Positions 46,615 to 57,483 of a DNA stretch of 64,000 nucleotides are shown here, in pieces (position 1 is the stretch's first letter; each line of letters starts with the position of its first letter). This DNA comes from Erinaceus europaeus (lineage: Eukaryota; Chordata; Mammalia; Eulipotyphla; Erinaceidae). The stretch lies in contig NC_080168.1 of NCBI RefSeq assembly GCF_950295315.1, positions 3,367,074 to 3,431,073 on the forward strand, given 5' to 3'. The translations under genes and the position numbers were made by a program. The notes under the pieces were generated by a model that did not search any database, was not told the DNA's origin, and saw only the letters and a list, made by a program, of their open reading frames with translations.

Positions 46615-46945
46615 CCTTCAGGGTTATTGCTGGGGCTCGGTGAGTGCACCACAAGTCCACTGCTCCTGGAGGCTATTTTTTTTCCCTTTTGTTGCCTTTT
46701 GTTGTTTTTTTTATCATTTTTGTGGTTATTATTGTTGTTATTGCTGTCAGATAGGACAGAGAGAAATGGAGAGAGGAGGGGAAGACAGAGAGGGGAAGAG
46801 GAAGAGAGACACCTGTAGACCTGCTTCACTGTCTGTGAAGTAACTCCTCTGCAGGAGGGGAGCCGGAGGCTGGAACCGGGATCCTTATGCCGGTCCTTGC
46901 GCTTGTGCCACCTGCGCTTAACCCGCAACACTACCGCCTGGGCCA
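46612..46945 (-). mobile_element. SINE-A-L
   Basis: Complete reverse long form: tgccttcagggttattgctg, actgctcctggaggctattt, body, core, and head ending gcttaacccgcaacactacc. Confidence 0.93.
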
Positions 46946-46984
46946 GGGCCCTCAAATCTTTAATTCTTATAGAGTGAAACAATG

Positions 46985-47282
46985 GTGGTCCAGGCAGTGA
47001 TGGTGAATGCAGTTGAGGACACATACAGTACTAAGTACAAGTACCTGTTCAAGGAACCAGGTTCAAATCCCACTCCCCACCAGTTGGGGGGGGGGCTCTT
47101 CACAAGCAGTGAAGCAGGTCTGAAGGTGTCTAACCTTCTCTCTCCCTCTCTATCCTCCCTTTCCTCTCAAGTTCTTTCTGTCCTATCCAAATGGAAAAAA
47201 AAAAAGTCAACAAAATGGACTCTAGGAGCAGTGGATTCATAGTATAGGCACCAAGCCCCCATGATAACCTTGGAGGCAAAAT
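46985..47282 (+). mobile_element. Hybrid SINE: SINE-B-like head, SINE-A-L tail
   Basis: Head tggtccaggcagtgatggtg with gtacctgttcaaggaaccag is of the SINE-B type. The downstream end has gtcctatcc and the long-form module (ctctaggagcagtggattca, ccatgataaccttggaggc). A G-run (ggggggggggctc) lies in the core. Confidence 0.8.
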
Positions 47283-47460
47283 TACTTGGTTAATTAAGTA
47301 ACTAATAAAGCAGGACAACTTAGAACCATCCATTGATAATTCTCTTTTCATTTATGAAGACTGATGTTGATTGTTTTCTTCTGCAACAGTGCTTCAAGTG
47401 ATGCCTGGCTAAAGACACGAGCTCCAAAGTAGCCATAGGTTTGTCTTGCCACAGTTCCTC
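47283..47460. other. Unassigned, possibly part of an ERV
   Basis: May be the continuation of the reverse LTR remnant interrupted by the SINE at 47472. Not demonstrated. Confidence 0.3.
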
Positions 47461-47471
47461 TGCAGTCTTTT

Positions 47472-47782
47472 TTAAAAGGTCTTTTTTTTTAAATATTTAT
47501 TTTATTTGTTTATTCCCTTTTGTTACCCTTGTTGTTTCATTGATGTAGTTATTGTTGTTATTGATGTCATTGCTGTTGGACAGGACAGACAGAAATGGAG
47601 AGAGGAGGGGAAGACAGAGAGGGGGAGAGAAAGACAGACACCTGCAGACCTGCTTCACCGCCTGTGAAGAGACTCCCCTGCAGGTGGGGAGCCGGGGGCT
47701 CAAACCAGGATCCTTATGCTGGTCCTTGTGCTTTGCACTGCCTGTGCCTAACCCACTGGGCTACCGTCTGACTCCTATCCTC
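47472..47782 (-). mobile_element. SINE-A with TSD
   Basis: Full-length reverse SINE-A. gcagtctttt occurs on both sides (47462-47471 and 47783-47792), preceded by tcctct and tcctc respectively. Confidence 0.93.
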
Positions 47783-47838
47783 GCAGTCTTTTAAGTCACC
47801 CTCCTCAGAGGCTGAAAGAGATGATTTACTCACAATTT

Positions 47839-48055
47839 CCCGACATCTCCCCCTTTCTTTTTATCTAATGGCCATAATATCAGGAATGCAGGGTGCTTTG
47901 TGAGGCAGGGAGCCTGATAAGATGGGGGCACACCTTTGGGGTCACTCCTGTCCTTCCGCGCTCAACTTCTAGGTAGAAAGAGAGACTGACAGGATAGATG
48001 CACTCCCCAGGTCAAGCCCTGGCAGGCTCTACCACATTCTCACAATTTCCCAACA
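47839..48055 (-). mobile_element. Probable ERV remnant: polypurine tract and LTR starts
   Basis: On the minus strand, 48055-48041 reads TGTTGGGAAATTGTG and 47845-47831 reads TGTCGGGAAATTGTG: two LTR-like starts 210 bp apart. Immediately before the second is a purine tract AAAAAGAAAGGGGGAGA (47862-47846), the classic arrangement of a polypurine tract next to a 3' LTR. The first copy would be the start of the 5' LTR, with nearly all internal sequence deleted. The 3' LTR would continue leftwards, interrupted by the SINE at 47472-47782. No retroviral gene remains. Family and full limits not established. Confidence 0.5.
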
Positions 48056-48059
48056 AAGA

Positions 48060-48312
48060 AGCCAGCCAGGCAATGGTGCACACATTTTCTTGCCTGTGCA
48101 TCTGAGTTCAAGCACCCAGCCCCTACCTGCAGGGGTGAAGCAGGTGTCTATCTTTATTCTCACTCTCTATCTCCCTCTACCCTCTCAGTCAGTCTCTGTC
48201 CTGTCAAATAAACTAGAAAAATTAAATGGCCACTGGGAGTGGTTGATGACTGATTTGTTAATGCTGGCTCCAAGTACCAGTGATAATCCTGGTGGCAAAC
48301 ACAAAAACAAAA
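48060..48312 (+). mobile_element. SINE-A-L, degenerate
   Basis: gccaggcaatggtgcacaca head, gagttcaagcacccagcccc, gtcctgtcaaataaac, and a decayed long module (ccactgggagtggttgatga, accagtgataatcctggtgg). Confidence 0.7.
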
Positions 48313-48321
48313 ACAAAATAG

Positions 48322-48530
48322 ACCTGGGGCTGGGTCGTGGCACACCTGGTTGAGCGCACATGTTACAATGTGCAAGGACCCAGGTTCAAGTCCCAGGTCC
48401 CCACCTGCAGGGGAAAACTTCATGCGTGGTGAAGCAGTGTTGCAGGTGTCTCTCTGTCTCTCTTCCTCACTGCCCCTCCCCCTGATTTCTGGCTGTCTCT
48501 ATCCAGTAAAGATAATTTTTTAAAAAATTT
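48322..48530 (+). mobile_element. SINE-B, near consensus
   Basis: gggctgggtcgtggcacacc, ggttgagcgcacatgttaca, ggttcaagtcccaggtcccc, ending ctatccagtaaagataat. Confidence 0.94.
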
Positions 48531-48756
48531 AAAAAGAAGAAAAAAATAGAGAATTGCACAAACCATAAACTACAAAAAAAAACCTACCATTTTTATTGGC
48601 TTGAGTCATATTTTCTGCAAATATCTGCCATACTATATGCTTTAGGGGAAAAATCAGAAAAATACTTTGTATTCAAAGAAGCAAAAGTATTCTAGCTGTT
48701 ACTTTTGTCTTCCTGACCCAGGCTGCTAAGTTTCTAAAGTTTTTCTTTCTTTTATT

Positions 48757-48940
48757 AAAGAATAAATACATTTATTATTTTGGAGTAGGCAATAATGAAA
48801 TTGAAAGGGGAATTAGAGAAGGGGAGAGATACCTGCAGCACTTATTCACCATCCGGGAAGTTTCCACTTTGAAGGCTGGAAGCTGGGGTTTGACCCTCGA
48901 TCTTTATGCCCAGTGATGTGTGTGCTCAGCGGTATATGCC
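48757..48940 (-). mobile_element. Degenerate reverse SINE (SINE-B-like)
   Basis: gagatacctgcagcacttat, ctggggtttgaccctcgatc, gtgatgtgtgtgctcagcgg. Many substitutions. Confidence 0.6.
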
Positions 48941-49084
48941 AAGGCAAAGGCCTCATTTGTAAAGTTTGAGTTCATTTCCCACCAACACACCCAGTGCAAG
49001 TAAGTACTCACTTGAGAAAAACAATAGACCTGTGTTTTCGAAACTGCCTTAATGCTCTTCAGGGTACAAGTTCAATAACTTTGG

Positions 49085-49690
49085 TTTTAAAAAAATAACT
49101 GAACTTGATGTACAAAGGTCTACAAATCTCTCTTGGCAGAGGCCCTAACCATTGTGTCTTGGAACCTCACCTCTCTAGAACGTTACCCTATGAGGGACAG
49201 ACAGAAAAAGGCTGGGGTTATGGATCCACCTGCCAACATTCATGTCCAGTGAAGAAGCAATTACAGAAGTCAGATCTCCCACCTTCTGCACCCCCCAAAA
49301 CAATTCTGATCCATATTCCCAGTGGGGGAGAAGTGATAGGAGGAAGAGAATAAGAGGGCTTTGAATTCCAGCTCCATCAGGACCCAGAGAGAGGAGGAAA
49401 AAGGGGAGAGATATTTGATATATGATATTTGAGTGTAATAATAGAATTATGTGTGACTTGGAGAGGAAAAGATGGTTGGATCTGGAAGTAAAAGGGGGCA
49501 ATTATGTACAGATAATTGTAGAGATGATAGTTAACCCATGTCTGCAACCTTGGGAGGACTGTGGTGGTTTGCAATGGAGGGACTGTCTACGGGAATTCAG
49601 AACTCTGGTGGTGGGAATGGTGTAGAATTATATCCCTGTTGACATGTAATTTTGAAACTCAATATTAAATCACTAATAATGTTTTTTTTT
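49085..49690 (+). mobile_element. R-type L1 3' end, old copy
   Basis: gaagcaattacagaagtcag and the terminus ctggtggtgggaatggtgta...attaaatcactaataatg match the family. Between about 49340 and 49590 it holds extra sequence not seen in the other copies. Confidence 0.72.
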
Positions 49691-49796
49691 TAAATAAAGA
49701 TTGTTACTTAAATTCTGACACTCTATCCTTGATATTCCACCTTAATTGAATAGCTCATTGGAGTGGTCTGACAGTGAAACGTTAAAAATTACATTG

Positions 49797-49960
49797 CTGA
49801 GGCCAGCAATCTCATACTCTGATCAGAGTGTTAGAGTGTGTGTGCAAGGACCAGGATTCACACTCCAGTCTCCATCTCAGGGTGGAAGCTTCACAGGTGA
49901 CAAAGTAGCCCTCCTTATCTCCCTCTTTCTTCTCAATTTCTCTCTGCCTTTATCTTGACT
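49797..49960 (+). mobile_element. SINE-B, degenerate
   Basis: gaggccagcaatctcatact, aaggaccaggattcacactc, gtggaagcttcacaggtgac. Confidence 0.6.
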
Positions 49961-50052
49961 GTGTTCATTCTTAAAACTAAAGACATCTTGCATATTTTCA
50001 TAGAATGCCCCACTGAGAGAAATGAAGGGCTAGCTTTAGCCAGCCCACACTT

Positions 50053-50112
50053 TAATGATTCGGGAGGCACTTGGCACATTGTAGTTGCTCAGTAAAGACT
50101 GGCTGAAAGGAA
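50053..50112 (+). mobile_element. Possible L2-type 3' end relic
   Basis: ggcacttggcacattgtagt, tgctcagtaaagactggctg resembles the conserved 3' end of ancient mammalian L2 elements. Too short for certainty. Confidence 0.4.
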
Positions 50113-50276
50113 CCAAGCTCTGTCAATCAATGGCTCAACTCCATAAAACATCTGTGAGGATGATGCGAGTTGAAGTCCAGGGTTTCCTGTGTGGCATCTT
50201 TAGGTCAGGTGTTGATGAAAAGGACCTTCAACAGGAACATGAAAAAAAAAAAGAAAGGAGGAAGATTTTATTTTAT

Positions 50277-50447
50277 TTTTTAAATAAAGATTTTTAATTT
50301 TTTTAATGAGAGAGAGAAAGAGAGACAGAGAGAGAGAGACAAACATTGTTCATCTCTGGTTGTTGTTGGTGCTGGGAATTGAACCTGAGACTTCAGAGCC
50401 TCAGGCATTAAGGTCTTTTGCAGAACCATCATGCTGTTTCCCCAGCC
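50277..50447 (-). mobile_element. SINE-C
   Basis: Reverse SINE-C with a GA-rich body: ggtgctgggaattgaacctg, agacttcagagcctcaggca, agaaccatcatgctgtttcc. Confidence 0.88.
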
Positions 50448-50449
50448 TG

Positions 50450-50955
50450 GAGGAAGCTTTTAAAGATAACTGGACCATAGCAACATTTTTCTTAAGAAAA
50501 AAAAAGTATTACTACGTGAGCTGGGCAGAAAATAGCGCCTCTGTTCTGCAAGATGAGACAGTGGAGACTTGGACTTCTAGGGCCTTTCTGCTGGATTGGC
50601 CACTTGTCACTTGGAGAAAGCCCAGAGTAGAGACGAGGAGACTTGATCCCAGGCCACCACACTGCAGGGCCTCTGAGAAGGCCGCTCTTCTGCAAGCAGA
50701 CTGTATTGTTTCTCTGCCGAATCTATTTACTCTGCCTTCACCCAAGCTTGTCTTCCCAACAGGCTTAATGACCCGCCACCTACCAGCACTGCACACACTC
50801 AAGCATCATGTGTGGGGTATTTGTTAAATATATATAACATAACATAGTTTAGAGAGCTATCAGCATGCCCCCTAGGAAGGTTGAAGTGATGCCCACAGAC
50901 CTCAAAGTGTTAGGGTACAGAATGCAAAGGGGAGGAGGCAGGAGTCTTGGTGAAT
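50450..50955. other. Unassigned DNA
   Basis: Overlapping open frames on both strands (one of 173 codons starting in the SINE) but no domain or conserved motif. Confidence 0.45.

Positions 50956-50956
<1 letters not shown>

Positions 50957-51002
<46 letters not shown>
50957..51002. repeat. (GT)n microsatellite
   Basis: About 23 units. Confidence 0.97.
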
Positions 51003-51003
<1 letters not shown>

Positions 51004-51267
51004 ACCTCTCTGTCAGTTTTATCACTCAGTGCACAGTTGCCCTTCTTCTTTTGACTATGTGTTCCTTGGACACTCACCTTGCTCTAGACATTCCTAAACT
51101 TTCAGGGAGCATATGTCTGTGATATTTGGGTCAATTTCCATGAGCAATGAATTCACCTTGGGAAATTCCTAGATGCAAATTAAGCATGACTTTGGCCATT
51201 GATGTTCTTCCTTTCTTTTTTGTTTGTTTTAAACTTGAGAGGATAAAGCCAAATTAAGACTAGTTTG

Positions 51268-51540
51268 GGGGAGTCGGGTGGTAGTGCAGCAGGTTAAGTG
51301 CACGTGATGCAAAGCCCAAGGACCAGAGTAAGGATCTCGGTTGAGGCCCTGGCTCCCCACCTGCAGGGGAGTCGCTTCACAGAGGGTGAAGCAGGTCTGC
51401 AGGTGTCTGTCTTTCTCTCCCCCCTCTGTCCTCCTCTCCTCTCTCCATTTCTCTCTGTCCTATCCAACAACAATGAAATCAATAATAGCTACTACAGTAA
51501 ATTAACAAGGACAACTAAAAGGAAAAAATAAATATTTTTT
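51268..51540 (+). mobile_element. SINE-A
   Basis: gggggagtcgggtggtagtg head; ggttgaggccctggctcccc has lost part of the B box; standard core, body and tail. Confidence 0.92.
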
Positions 51541-51666
51541 AAAAAATGAAAATCTGTTTGCACACCCAAATAAATGCTGCGAAAGTAGTTGATTGATGTA
51601 CAACACTCTACAAGCTTCCTAATATATTAAGGAGAGAAATTTTCCCCCTTGTGAGCCTGAACCTAA

Positions 51667-51703
51667 TATGTGTGTGTGTATGTGTGTGTGTGTGTGTGTG
51701 TGT
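51667..51703. repeat. (TG)n microsatellite
   Basis: About 18 units with an interruption, beside an L1 fragment. Confidence 0.93.
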
Positions 51704-51704
51704 A

Positions 51705-52265
51705 TTGCTGCCATCAGAAAGACACAGATTCCAGAGACCAGGATCTCTATTCCAAGATCAAACACACCCATCCCAAATGATCTGTGTACACTTGTGTTCA
51801 TGGCAGCACAATTTGTAATAGCCAAAGCCTGGAAGCAACCCAGGTGTCCAACAACAGAAGAGTGGCTGAGTAAGTTGTGGTCTCTATACACAATGGAATA
51901 CTACGCAGCTACTAAAAATGATGAACTCACTTTCTTCACCTCATCTTAGATGGAGTTTGAAGGAATTCTGTGAAGTGAGATAAACTTGAAAGAAAAGAAT
52001 GAATATGAGATGATCTCAATCATGGACAGAAGTTGAGAAATAAGAACAGAAGGGGAAACAGAAAGCAGAACATGGAATGGACTTGGTGTATAGCACGAAA
52101 GCAAAGGACTCTGGGGAAGGAGGATGGGGAGGGATGCTTTCACAATGATGGCCCTAATTTGGGGGTGAGAATACTTTATAGACATCTATCTTGCTGAGAT
52201 TAGAAATTGTACCCATGTGCCAACAACTGTACTCTTAAAAAAAGAAAAAGAGTCAAATAAAAAAG
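51705..52265 (+). mobile_element. 5'-truncated L1, ORF2 C-terminus and 3' UTR
   Basis: The frame at 51770-51949 encodes FMAAQFVIAKAWKQPRCPTT and LYTMEYYAATKNDELTFF, the end of L1 ORF2. It is followed by a 3' UTR (aaaggactctggggaaggag, ctttatagacatctatc) ending in an A-rich tail near 52265. The 3' UTR differs from both the 14.3-kb type and the R-type, so it is a third L1 lineage here. Confidence 0.92.
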
Positions 52266-52315
52266 AAATGTGAGTTCTTAATGGCCATATTGAGTCTAGA
52301 AGCACTTCAGTCTCT

Positions 52316-52495
52316 TCTCCCTCTCCCTCTCCCTCTCCCTCTCCCTCTCCCTCTCCCTCTCCCTCTCCCTCTCCCTCTCCCTCTCCCTCTCCCTCTCCCT
52401 CTCCCTCTCCCTCCCTCTCCCCCTCCCCCTCCCCCTCCCTCTCCCTCTCCCTGTCCCTGTCCCTCCCCCTCCCCCTCTCCCTCTCCCTCCCCCTC
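52316..52495. repeat. (CTCCCT)n hexamer array
   Basis: About 180 bp. Perfect hexamers on the left, C-richer variants (cccctc, ctgtcc) towards the right. Confidence 0.97.
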
Positions 52496-52499
52496 TTTA

Positions 52500-53290
52500 T
52501 CTGGCTTCCCCCTATGTTATAGCAATGGCATTCTGTTCAGGGGGCAAAGGCATATTTTTGCAGGTGGGATAACTATGTACAGGAAACATTGTAATCACAA
52601 GCCCCACATATCTGGACTCTGAGTAAGCATGCTGATCACTATGGAACACTAAAAGATAGCTAGCCAACTAGTGGGCTTTAATCTGAAGCCCTACATTAGA
52701 CTAGCTTTGGACAACTTTTCAAAGAATAGATGTCAAAGAGTGTTGTTTATCTATCTATCTATCAGGTCAGCCTGAATCATTCTGGCCATGAGGAGCAAGG
52801 AAGGAAAAAAGAGTGGAGTTTCAGGGCCAGAGGGTAGAGCAGAGCAGGGGTGTGTGGGGGTTGCGGAGGGATGACGTGATCAGTCTGGGCAAAATCAGAC
52901 TCATTCATTTTTCTTCTGTAGAAAATACTATGGAACAACTACTGAGACAAGGTGTGAGCCTACTCATTTCAACACTTGGACTTTGACATATATTTTACTT
53001 TCACTGGACATAATATACTGCGATAAATACTCTTAATGAACGGCAGAAAGGAACGCATTTCATAAGAGTGCAATAACAAATGTGCTATGTCAGCTCAAAG
53101 GAATCCAGAATCCCTTCCCCTACAATGAGTACTGTGAGGCATTTTAAATCGGAATTAAAGAAATGTGGGACAGTTGACGGTACAGAGAATATTGTATCAA
53201 TGAATATTTATAATACAAAGAATATGAATAAAGACACCACACTGACAATATAAAATAGAAATAGAGAACCATGGGTTTAAATTGATATGA
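52500..53290. other. Unassigned DNA
   Basis: Contains a short (TATC)n at 52747-52765. No gene recognised. Confidence 0.45.
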
Positions 53291-53293
53291 CCA

Positions 53294-53628
53294 GGGCTGG
53301 GGTGGTGGCGCAGCAGGTTAAGTTCCCATGGCGCCAAGCACAAGGACTGACTTAAGGATCCAGGTTCGAGCCCCGGCTCCCTACCTGTAGGGGGTCACTT
53401 CATAAGTGATGAAGCAGGTCTGCAGGTGTCTGTCTTTCTCTCCTCTCTGTCTTCCTCTCCTCTCCAGATTTCTCTCTGTCCTATCCAACAATAATGAGAG
53501 CAATAAGAACAACAATAATACAACAACAATAAACAACAAGGGCGACAAAAGGGGAAAAATAGCCTCCAGGAGCAGTGGATTTGTAGTGCAGACACTGGGC
53601 TTCAGTAATAACCCTGGAGGCAAAATTA
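53294..53628 (+). mobile_element. SINE-A-L
   Basis: ggctggggtggtggcgcagc head, ggttcgagccccggctccct, standard body and the long module (gcctccaggagcagtggatt, cagtaataaccctggaggc). The tail is (ATTA)n. Confidence 0.93.
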
Positions 53629-53707
53629 ATTAATTAGTTAATTAATTAAAATAACAAGGTCTCACAGTGAAAATTCATTCAGTTTAAACTGTTTAGAAAA
53701 TTTCTCC

Positions 53708-53918
53708 TTGGAGCCCAGGCAGTGGTTCACATGGTTTGATACAGATGTTACAATGAGCTAGGACCTAGGTTCAAGACCTGGGTTCACACCTGCAGGGGGA
53801 ATGCTTCATTAGTCATGCAGACATGAAGCATGTATCCCTTCTTATTTCTCTTTCTGTCTCCTTCTTCCCTCTCTGTTTTTTTTTCTCTATCTCTACCAAA
53901 TAAATAAATAATTTTAAA
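53708..53918 (+). mobile_element. SINE-B
   Basis: gagcccaggcagtggttcac, aggttcaagacctgggttca, with a small duplication (gcagacatgaagcatg), ending taccaaataaataaataatt. Confidence 0.85.
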
Positions 53919-53996
53919 TAATTATTTTCTTGGGTAATAAGCCAAGATTTCATGTGACTACTTGACAAACTGGGGCGTTATATAGAAGCTGTATTA

Positions 53997-54215
53997 AGGG
54001 GGTCAGGTGTTGGTGCACCTGGTTGAGCACATATGTTACAGTGCACAAGGTCCCAGGTTTGAACCCCCAGTCCCCACCTGCAGGGGGGAAGCTTCACGAG
54101 TGGTGAAGCAGGGATGCAGGTGTCTCTGTGTCTCTCTCTATCTCCCCTCTCTCTCTCTCAATTTATGACTTTCTCTATCCAATAAATAAATAAAGATAAT
54201 GAAAAGAACTTAAAA
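53997..54215 (+). mobile_element. SINE-B, near consensus
   Basis: gggggtcaggtgttggtgca, cctggttgagcacatatgtt, gcttcacgagtggtgaagca, ending tatccaataaataaataaag. Confidence 0.95.
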
Positions 54216-54349
54216 AAAAAGAAGAAACTATTTAGAACTAACATAGGAATGGTGTGCTTGGCATATTGGTGAAAAGACCCAGAGACAACTGTTTGATTTC
54301 AAGTTAGAGAGCTAGATGAGAGCTAACATGCTTGAGAGATGACGGCCTG

Positions 54350-54600
54350 GATTTAGGCCTCAGCTCCTTATTGCTGGTGGAAATGCGACTGGTACAGTCC
54401 ATTTGGAAGATGGTATGGCCAGTCCTTTAACACATAACAATTGAATTCAACCTTACAACCCAGAAATACCACTCTTAGGCATTATCCAAAGGACAAACTA
54501 ATTTGAAGGGACATATGCACCTCTAGGTGCCTATCAATAAATGACTGGCTCTGGAAGTTATGGAGTTTATATTCCATGGGATACTACCCTGAAATGATTG

Positions 54601-54635
<35 letters not shown>

Positions 54636-54980
54636 AAAGGTATTGTGTTCTTTGAGACAAAATGAATGGGATTGAAGGTGATTCAGCTTAGTGAGATAAG
54701 AGGTGAAAGACAGCTACAGGACGGTTTCACTCACATGTGGAATCTAGAGAGCTGATTCACATGAACTTGCCAAAAAGAGAACAAAGCAAAACAAAAAAAT
54801 CTAAACTAAACAGAAGCACGCAAAGTGTTCAGCTTATGAGAATGGTGGTGGTCATCTTTGGGAGACGGAAGGGTAGGGGCACAGAACTTTGGAGGTGGGT
54901 GTGGTGTGTAACTGGACATTATAATCATACGCTCTTGTAACATACGACTACTAATAAATAAAAATAACTGAATTACTAAA
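54350..54980 (+). mobile_element. Ancient L1 ORF2 end and 3' UTR
   Basis: ttgctggtggaaatgcgact, aaataccactcttaggcatt, attcagcttagtgagataag and cactcacatgtggaatctag are L1-type landmarks in order, with many substitutions and no open frame. A (GAT)n run interrupts it at about 54600-54637. Confidence 0.8.
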
Positions 54981-55040
54981 AAAAAAAAGTCTCAGCATCA
55001 CATGGGTGAAACAAAGCACCTGGAACAGCTCTACGGGGGG

Positions 55041-55277
55041 AAAAGGGGCCAAGTGCTGGTACACCCAGTTATGAACACACACTGCAGTGCACAAGGATCC
55101 AGGTTCAAGGACCAAAGTCCTCACCTGTAGGGGGGAAGCTTCCCGAGTGGTGGAGTATAGCTGTAGGTGTCTCTTTGCTTCTTTGTCTCTCTCCTTCTTT
55201 CTCTCTCCCTCTCTCTCCTCTTAATTTCTCTCTGCTCTATCCAGTAACAAACCAACCAATAAATAAATAAATAAAAG
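55041..55277 (+). mobile_element. SINE-B
   Basis: ggggccaagtgctggtacac, aggttcaaggaccaaagtcc, agcttcccgagtggtggagt, tail aaccaataaataaataaata. Confidence 0.88.
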
Positions 55278-55289
55278 AGAAGCGTTATG

Positions 55290-56309
55290 GATCGTAAAGT
55301 AGTGTTGTGCTATAATATCTACATATTATTCTTTGTGTCACTAAGCTTTCATGCAGGCAGGATTCCACATGTGTGTTGTGTGTATGTATTTAATTCCATA
55401 TTTACATGAAATTAAAATAAAATCAATTTAGAGATGCTAGAGCAAAGGCTTGCTCTGTAGTCCTGGGCACAAGCATCAATATCTCAAAATATTTGAGCTA
55501 GGTTCCCAGAGAAGCTGATGGCACCATGAACTGAATTGGGAGAATAAGAGAGAAGGGAAGCTTTGAAAGAGAAAAAAGAATGAGCTCTGATTCCGATAAT
55601 GCTTTAGAGATCACAATTCAGATAGTCTAATTCCAACAGGAATTAGAAATCCAATCTTGAAACCCAGGAGAGAGACCAAGATGGTAAATATAGATTCCAG
55701 AGTCAGTCTCTGCTCAGATGCAATCACTGAAACTGACAGAGGAGATGAGAGTGTTAAGGGAGTGATTGCGAAGGGAAAAAGGCAAGTCAAGGACAAAGAC
55801 TTGAATGCCTCCCTTCAGGAAGTGGAGATGCTGGATTTCAAAGTAGCTCTTCCTTCCCAACAGCATTCTGGTTTGCTTCTGAAAGATATTGTGTTTGAAA
55901 TGTTTTAGACAGAAGTTCTCAATGTACTGCGAAGCAGTTCTTTGCATTTGATTTCTCTAGAGATCTAGACTTCGAGATGAGCCTTGTGTGTTGTGTATGA
56001 TTCGGGGAAGAAAGAAGACAGTGGTATCTCTCTGTGTGTGTTTATTTTGGAAAAGGATTGCATTAGCCAGATTTCTCTTATAAGAAAGGATTACAAATCG
56101 ATAAGTATAACCATTTCCAGCACCATGCTCACAGAGTGACTCAAGATATTGGATAGTTCAGGGCTATGCATTAGCATTTACTCTCACAGCAACCCTAGAG
56201 CATGATTGTCCTTCTCATTTACACAACAGATTAAGGGCATGCATCTCAGCAGATTGGGTTGTCAGGAAAGTCATGGCATCTTTTGTTATGTTTTTCTATG
56301 CAAAACTGT
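55290..56309. other. Unassigned DNA
   Basis: About 1 kb, no feature recognised. Confidence 0.5.
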
Positions 56310-56317
56310 GTCATGGC

Positions 56318-56630
56318 AGGGGCCATGCAGTAGCTCATTGGATTAAGTGCATATACCAGTGAAGTGCAGACCAGCTCAAGGAACCAGTCTGAGGCCCTGG
56401 CTCCCTACTTGTGGGGGTAGTGGCTTCACAAGTGGTAAAGCAGGTCTGCAGGTGTCTATCTTTCTCTCCCCTTCTATATCTCCTCCCTCCTCTCTCAATT
56501 CCCCTCTGTCCCATCTAATAACAAAAACAAACAAACAAAAAGATGGCTGCCAGGAGCAGTGGATTTGCAGTGCAGGCACGGAGCCCCAGTAAAAAGCCTG
56601 GAAACAACCTGGAAGCAAAAAAAAAAAAGG
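56318..56630 (+). mobile_element. SINE-A-L with short TSD
   Basis: Divergent head, normal body, long module (gctgccaggagcagtggatt, cccagtaaaaagcctgg). gtcatggc is repeated at 56310-56317 and 56631-56638. Confidence 0.88.
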
Positions 56631-56848
56631 GTCATGGCTTTTCCCAACAGCCCTTTAGTTTAGTGTTTCTCCTACCACAACAAAACGTTTCAGTCACAGA
56701 AAGAAAAAAAAAAAAAAACCTGGTACTGGACTCTAAAACATCAACCTTAATCATGTTTTCTTGTTTCAGAATAAATGGCACATCTCAATATGCTAATTCA
56801 TCAGGATATATTTATGTAGTCACTTCCATAAGTGACTTCCCATTTAAC

Positions 56849-57198
56849 CGGGGTGGGAGGTAGTAAAGCAGGTTAGGCGCACGTGGCACCAAGCGCAACG
56901 ACCGGCTTAAACATCCCGGTTCAAGCCCCCGGTTCCCCACCTGCAGGGGAGTCGCTTCACAGGTGGTGAAGCAGGTCTGCAGGTGTCTTGTCTTTCTCTT
57001 CCCTCTCTGTCTTCCCCTCCTCTCTCCATTTCTGTCTGTCCTATCCAACAACAACGACATCAGTAACAACAACAATAATCACCACAATGATAAAACAACT
57101 AGGGCAACACAAGGGGGAAAAAAATAGCTTCCAAGAGCAGGATCCATGGTGCAGGCACCGAGCCCCAGCAGTAATCTTAGAGGCAAAAAAAAAAAGCA
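56849..57198 (+). mobile_element. SINE-A-L
   Basis: gggtgggaggtagtaaagca, ggttcaagcccccggttccc, standard body, and long module (agcttccaagagcaggatcc, cccagcagtaatcttagagg). Confidence 0.92.
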
Positions 57199-57209
57199 CA
57201 TTTTACTTA

Positions 57210-57345
57210 CGTTTATAATGTATTAGTGACTTAATACTGATTTACAAAATAATAATAATAAATAACAAGGGTATAATCCACACCATTCTCACCACCAGAG
57301 TTCTAGATCCCCATTCCCTCAATTAGAAGCAGTTCTCTAAAGGCT
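57210..57345 (-). mobile_element. R-type L1 3' terminus, old
   Basis: The reverse complement gives ctagaactctggtggtgaga, atggtgtggattatac and attaagtcactaatacatta, like the old R-type copies at 23 and 49 kb. Confidence 0.75.
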
Positions 57346-57483
57346 GCAAATATGGCTTGACTATTATTTCTACAACTATCTGTCTATATTTTATACATTT
57401 GCTATTTTTTTATGCCCCTTTCTTCTCTTCCTTTCCAAGAGAAACATACACCCACTACTACTTCCGAATATCTTTCCTTTTTT

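Noticed and set aside
50306..50827. 173-codon open frame on the plus strand
   Set aside because: It starts inside a reverse SINE-C GA repeat, overlaps open frames on the other strand and shows no domain; nothing marks it as coding.
52281..52622. Pro/Leu-rich open frame
   Set aside because: It is the translation of the CTCCCT array.
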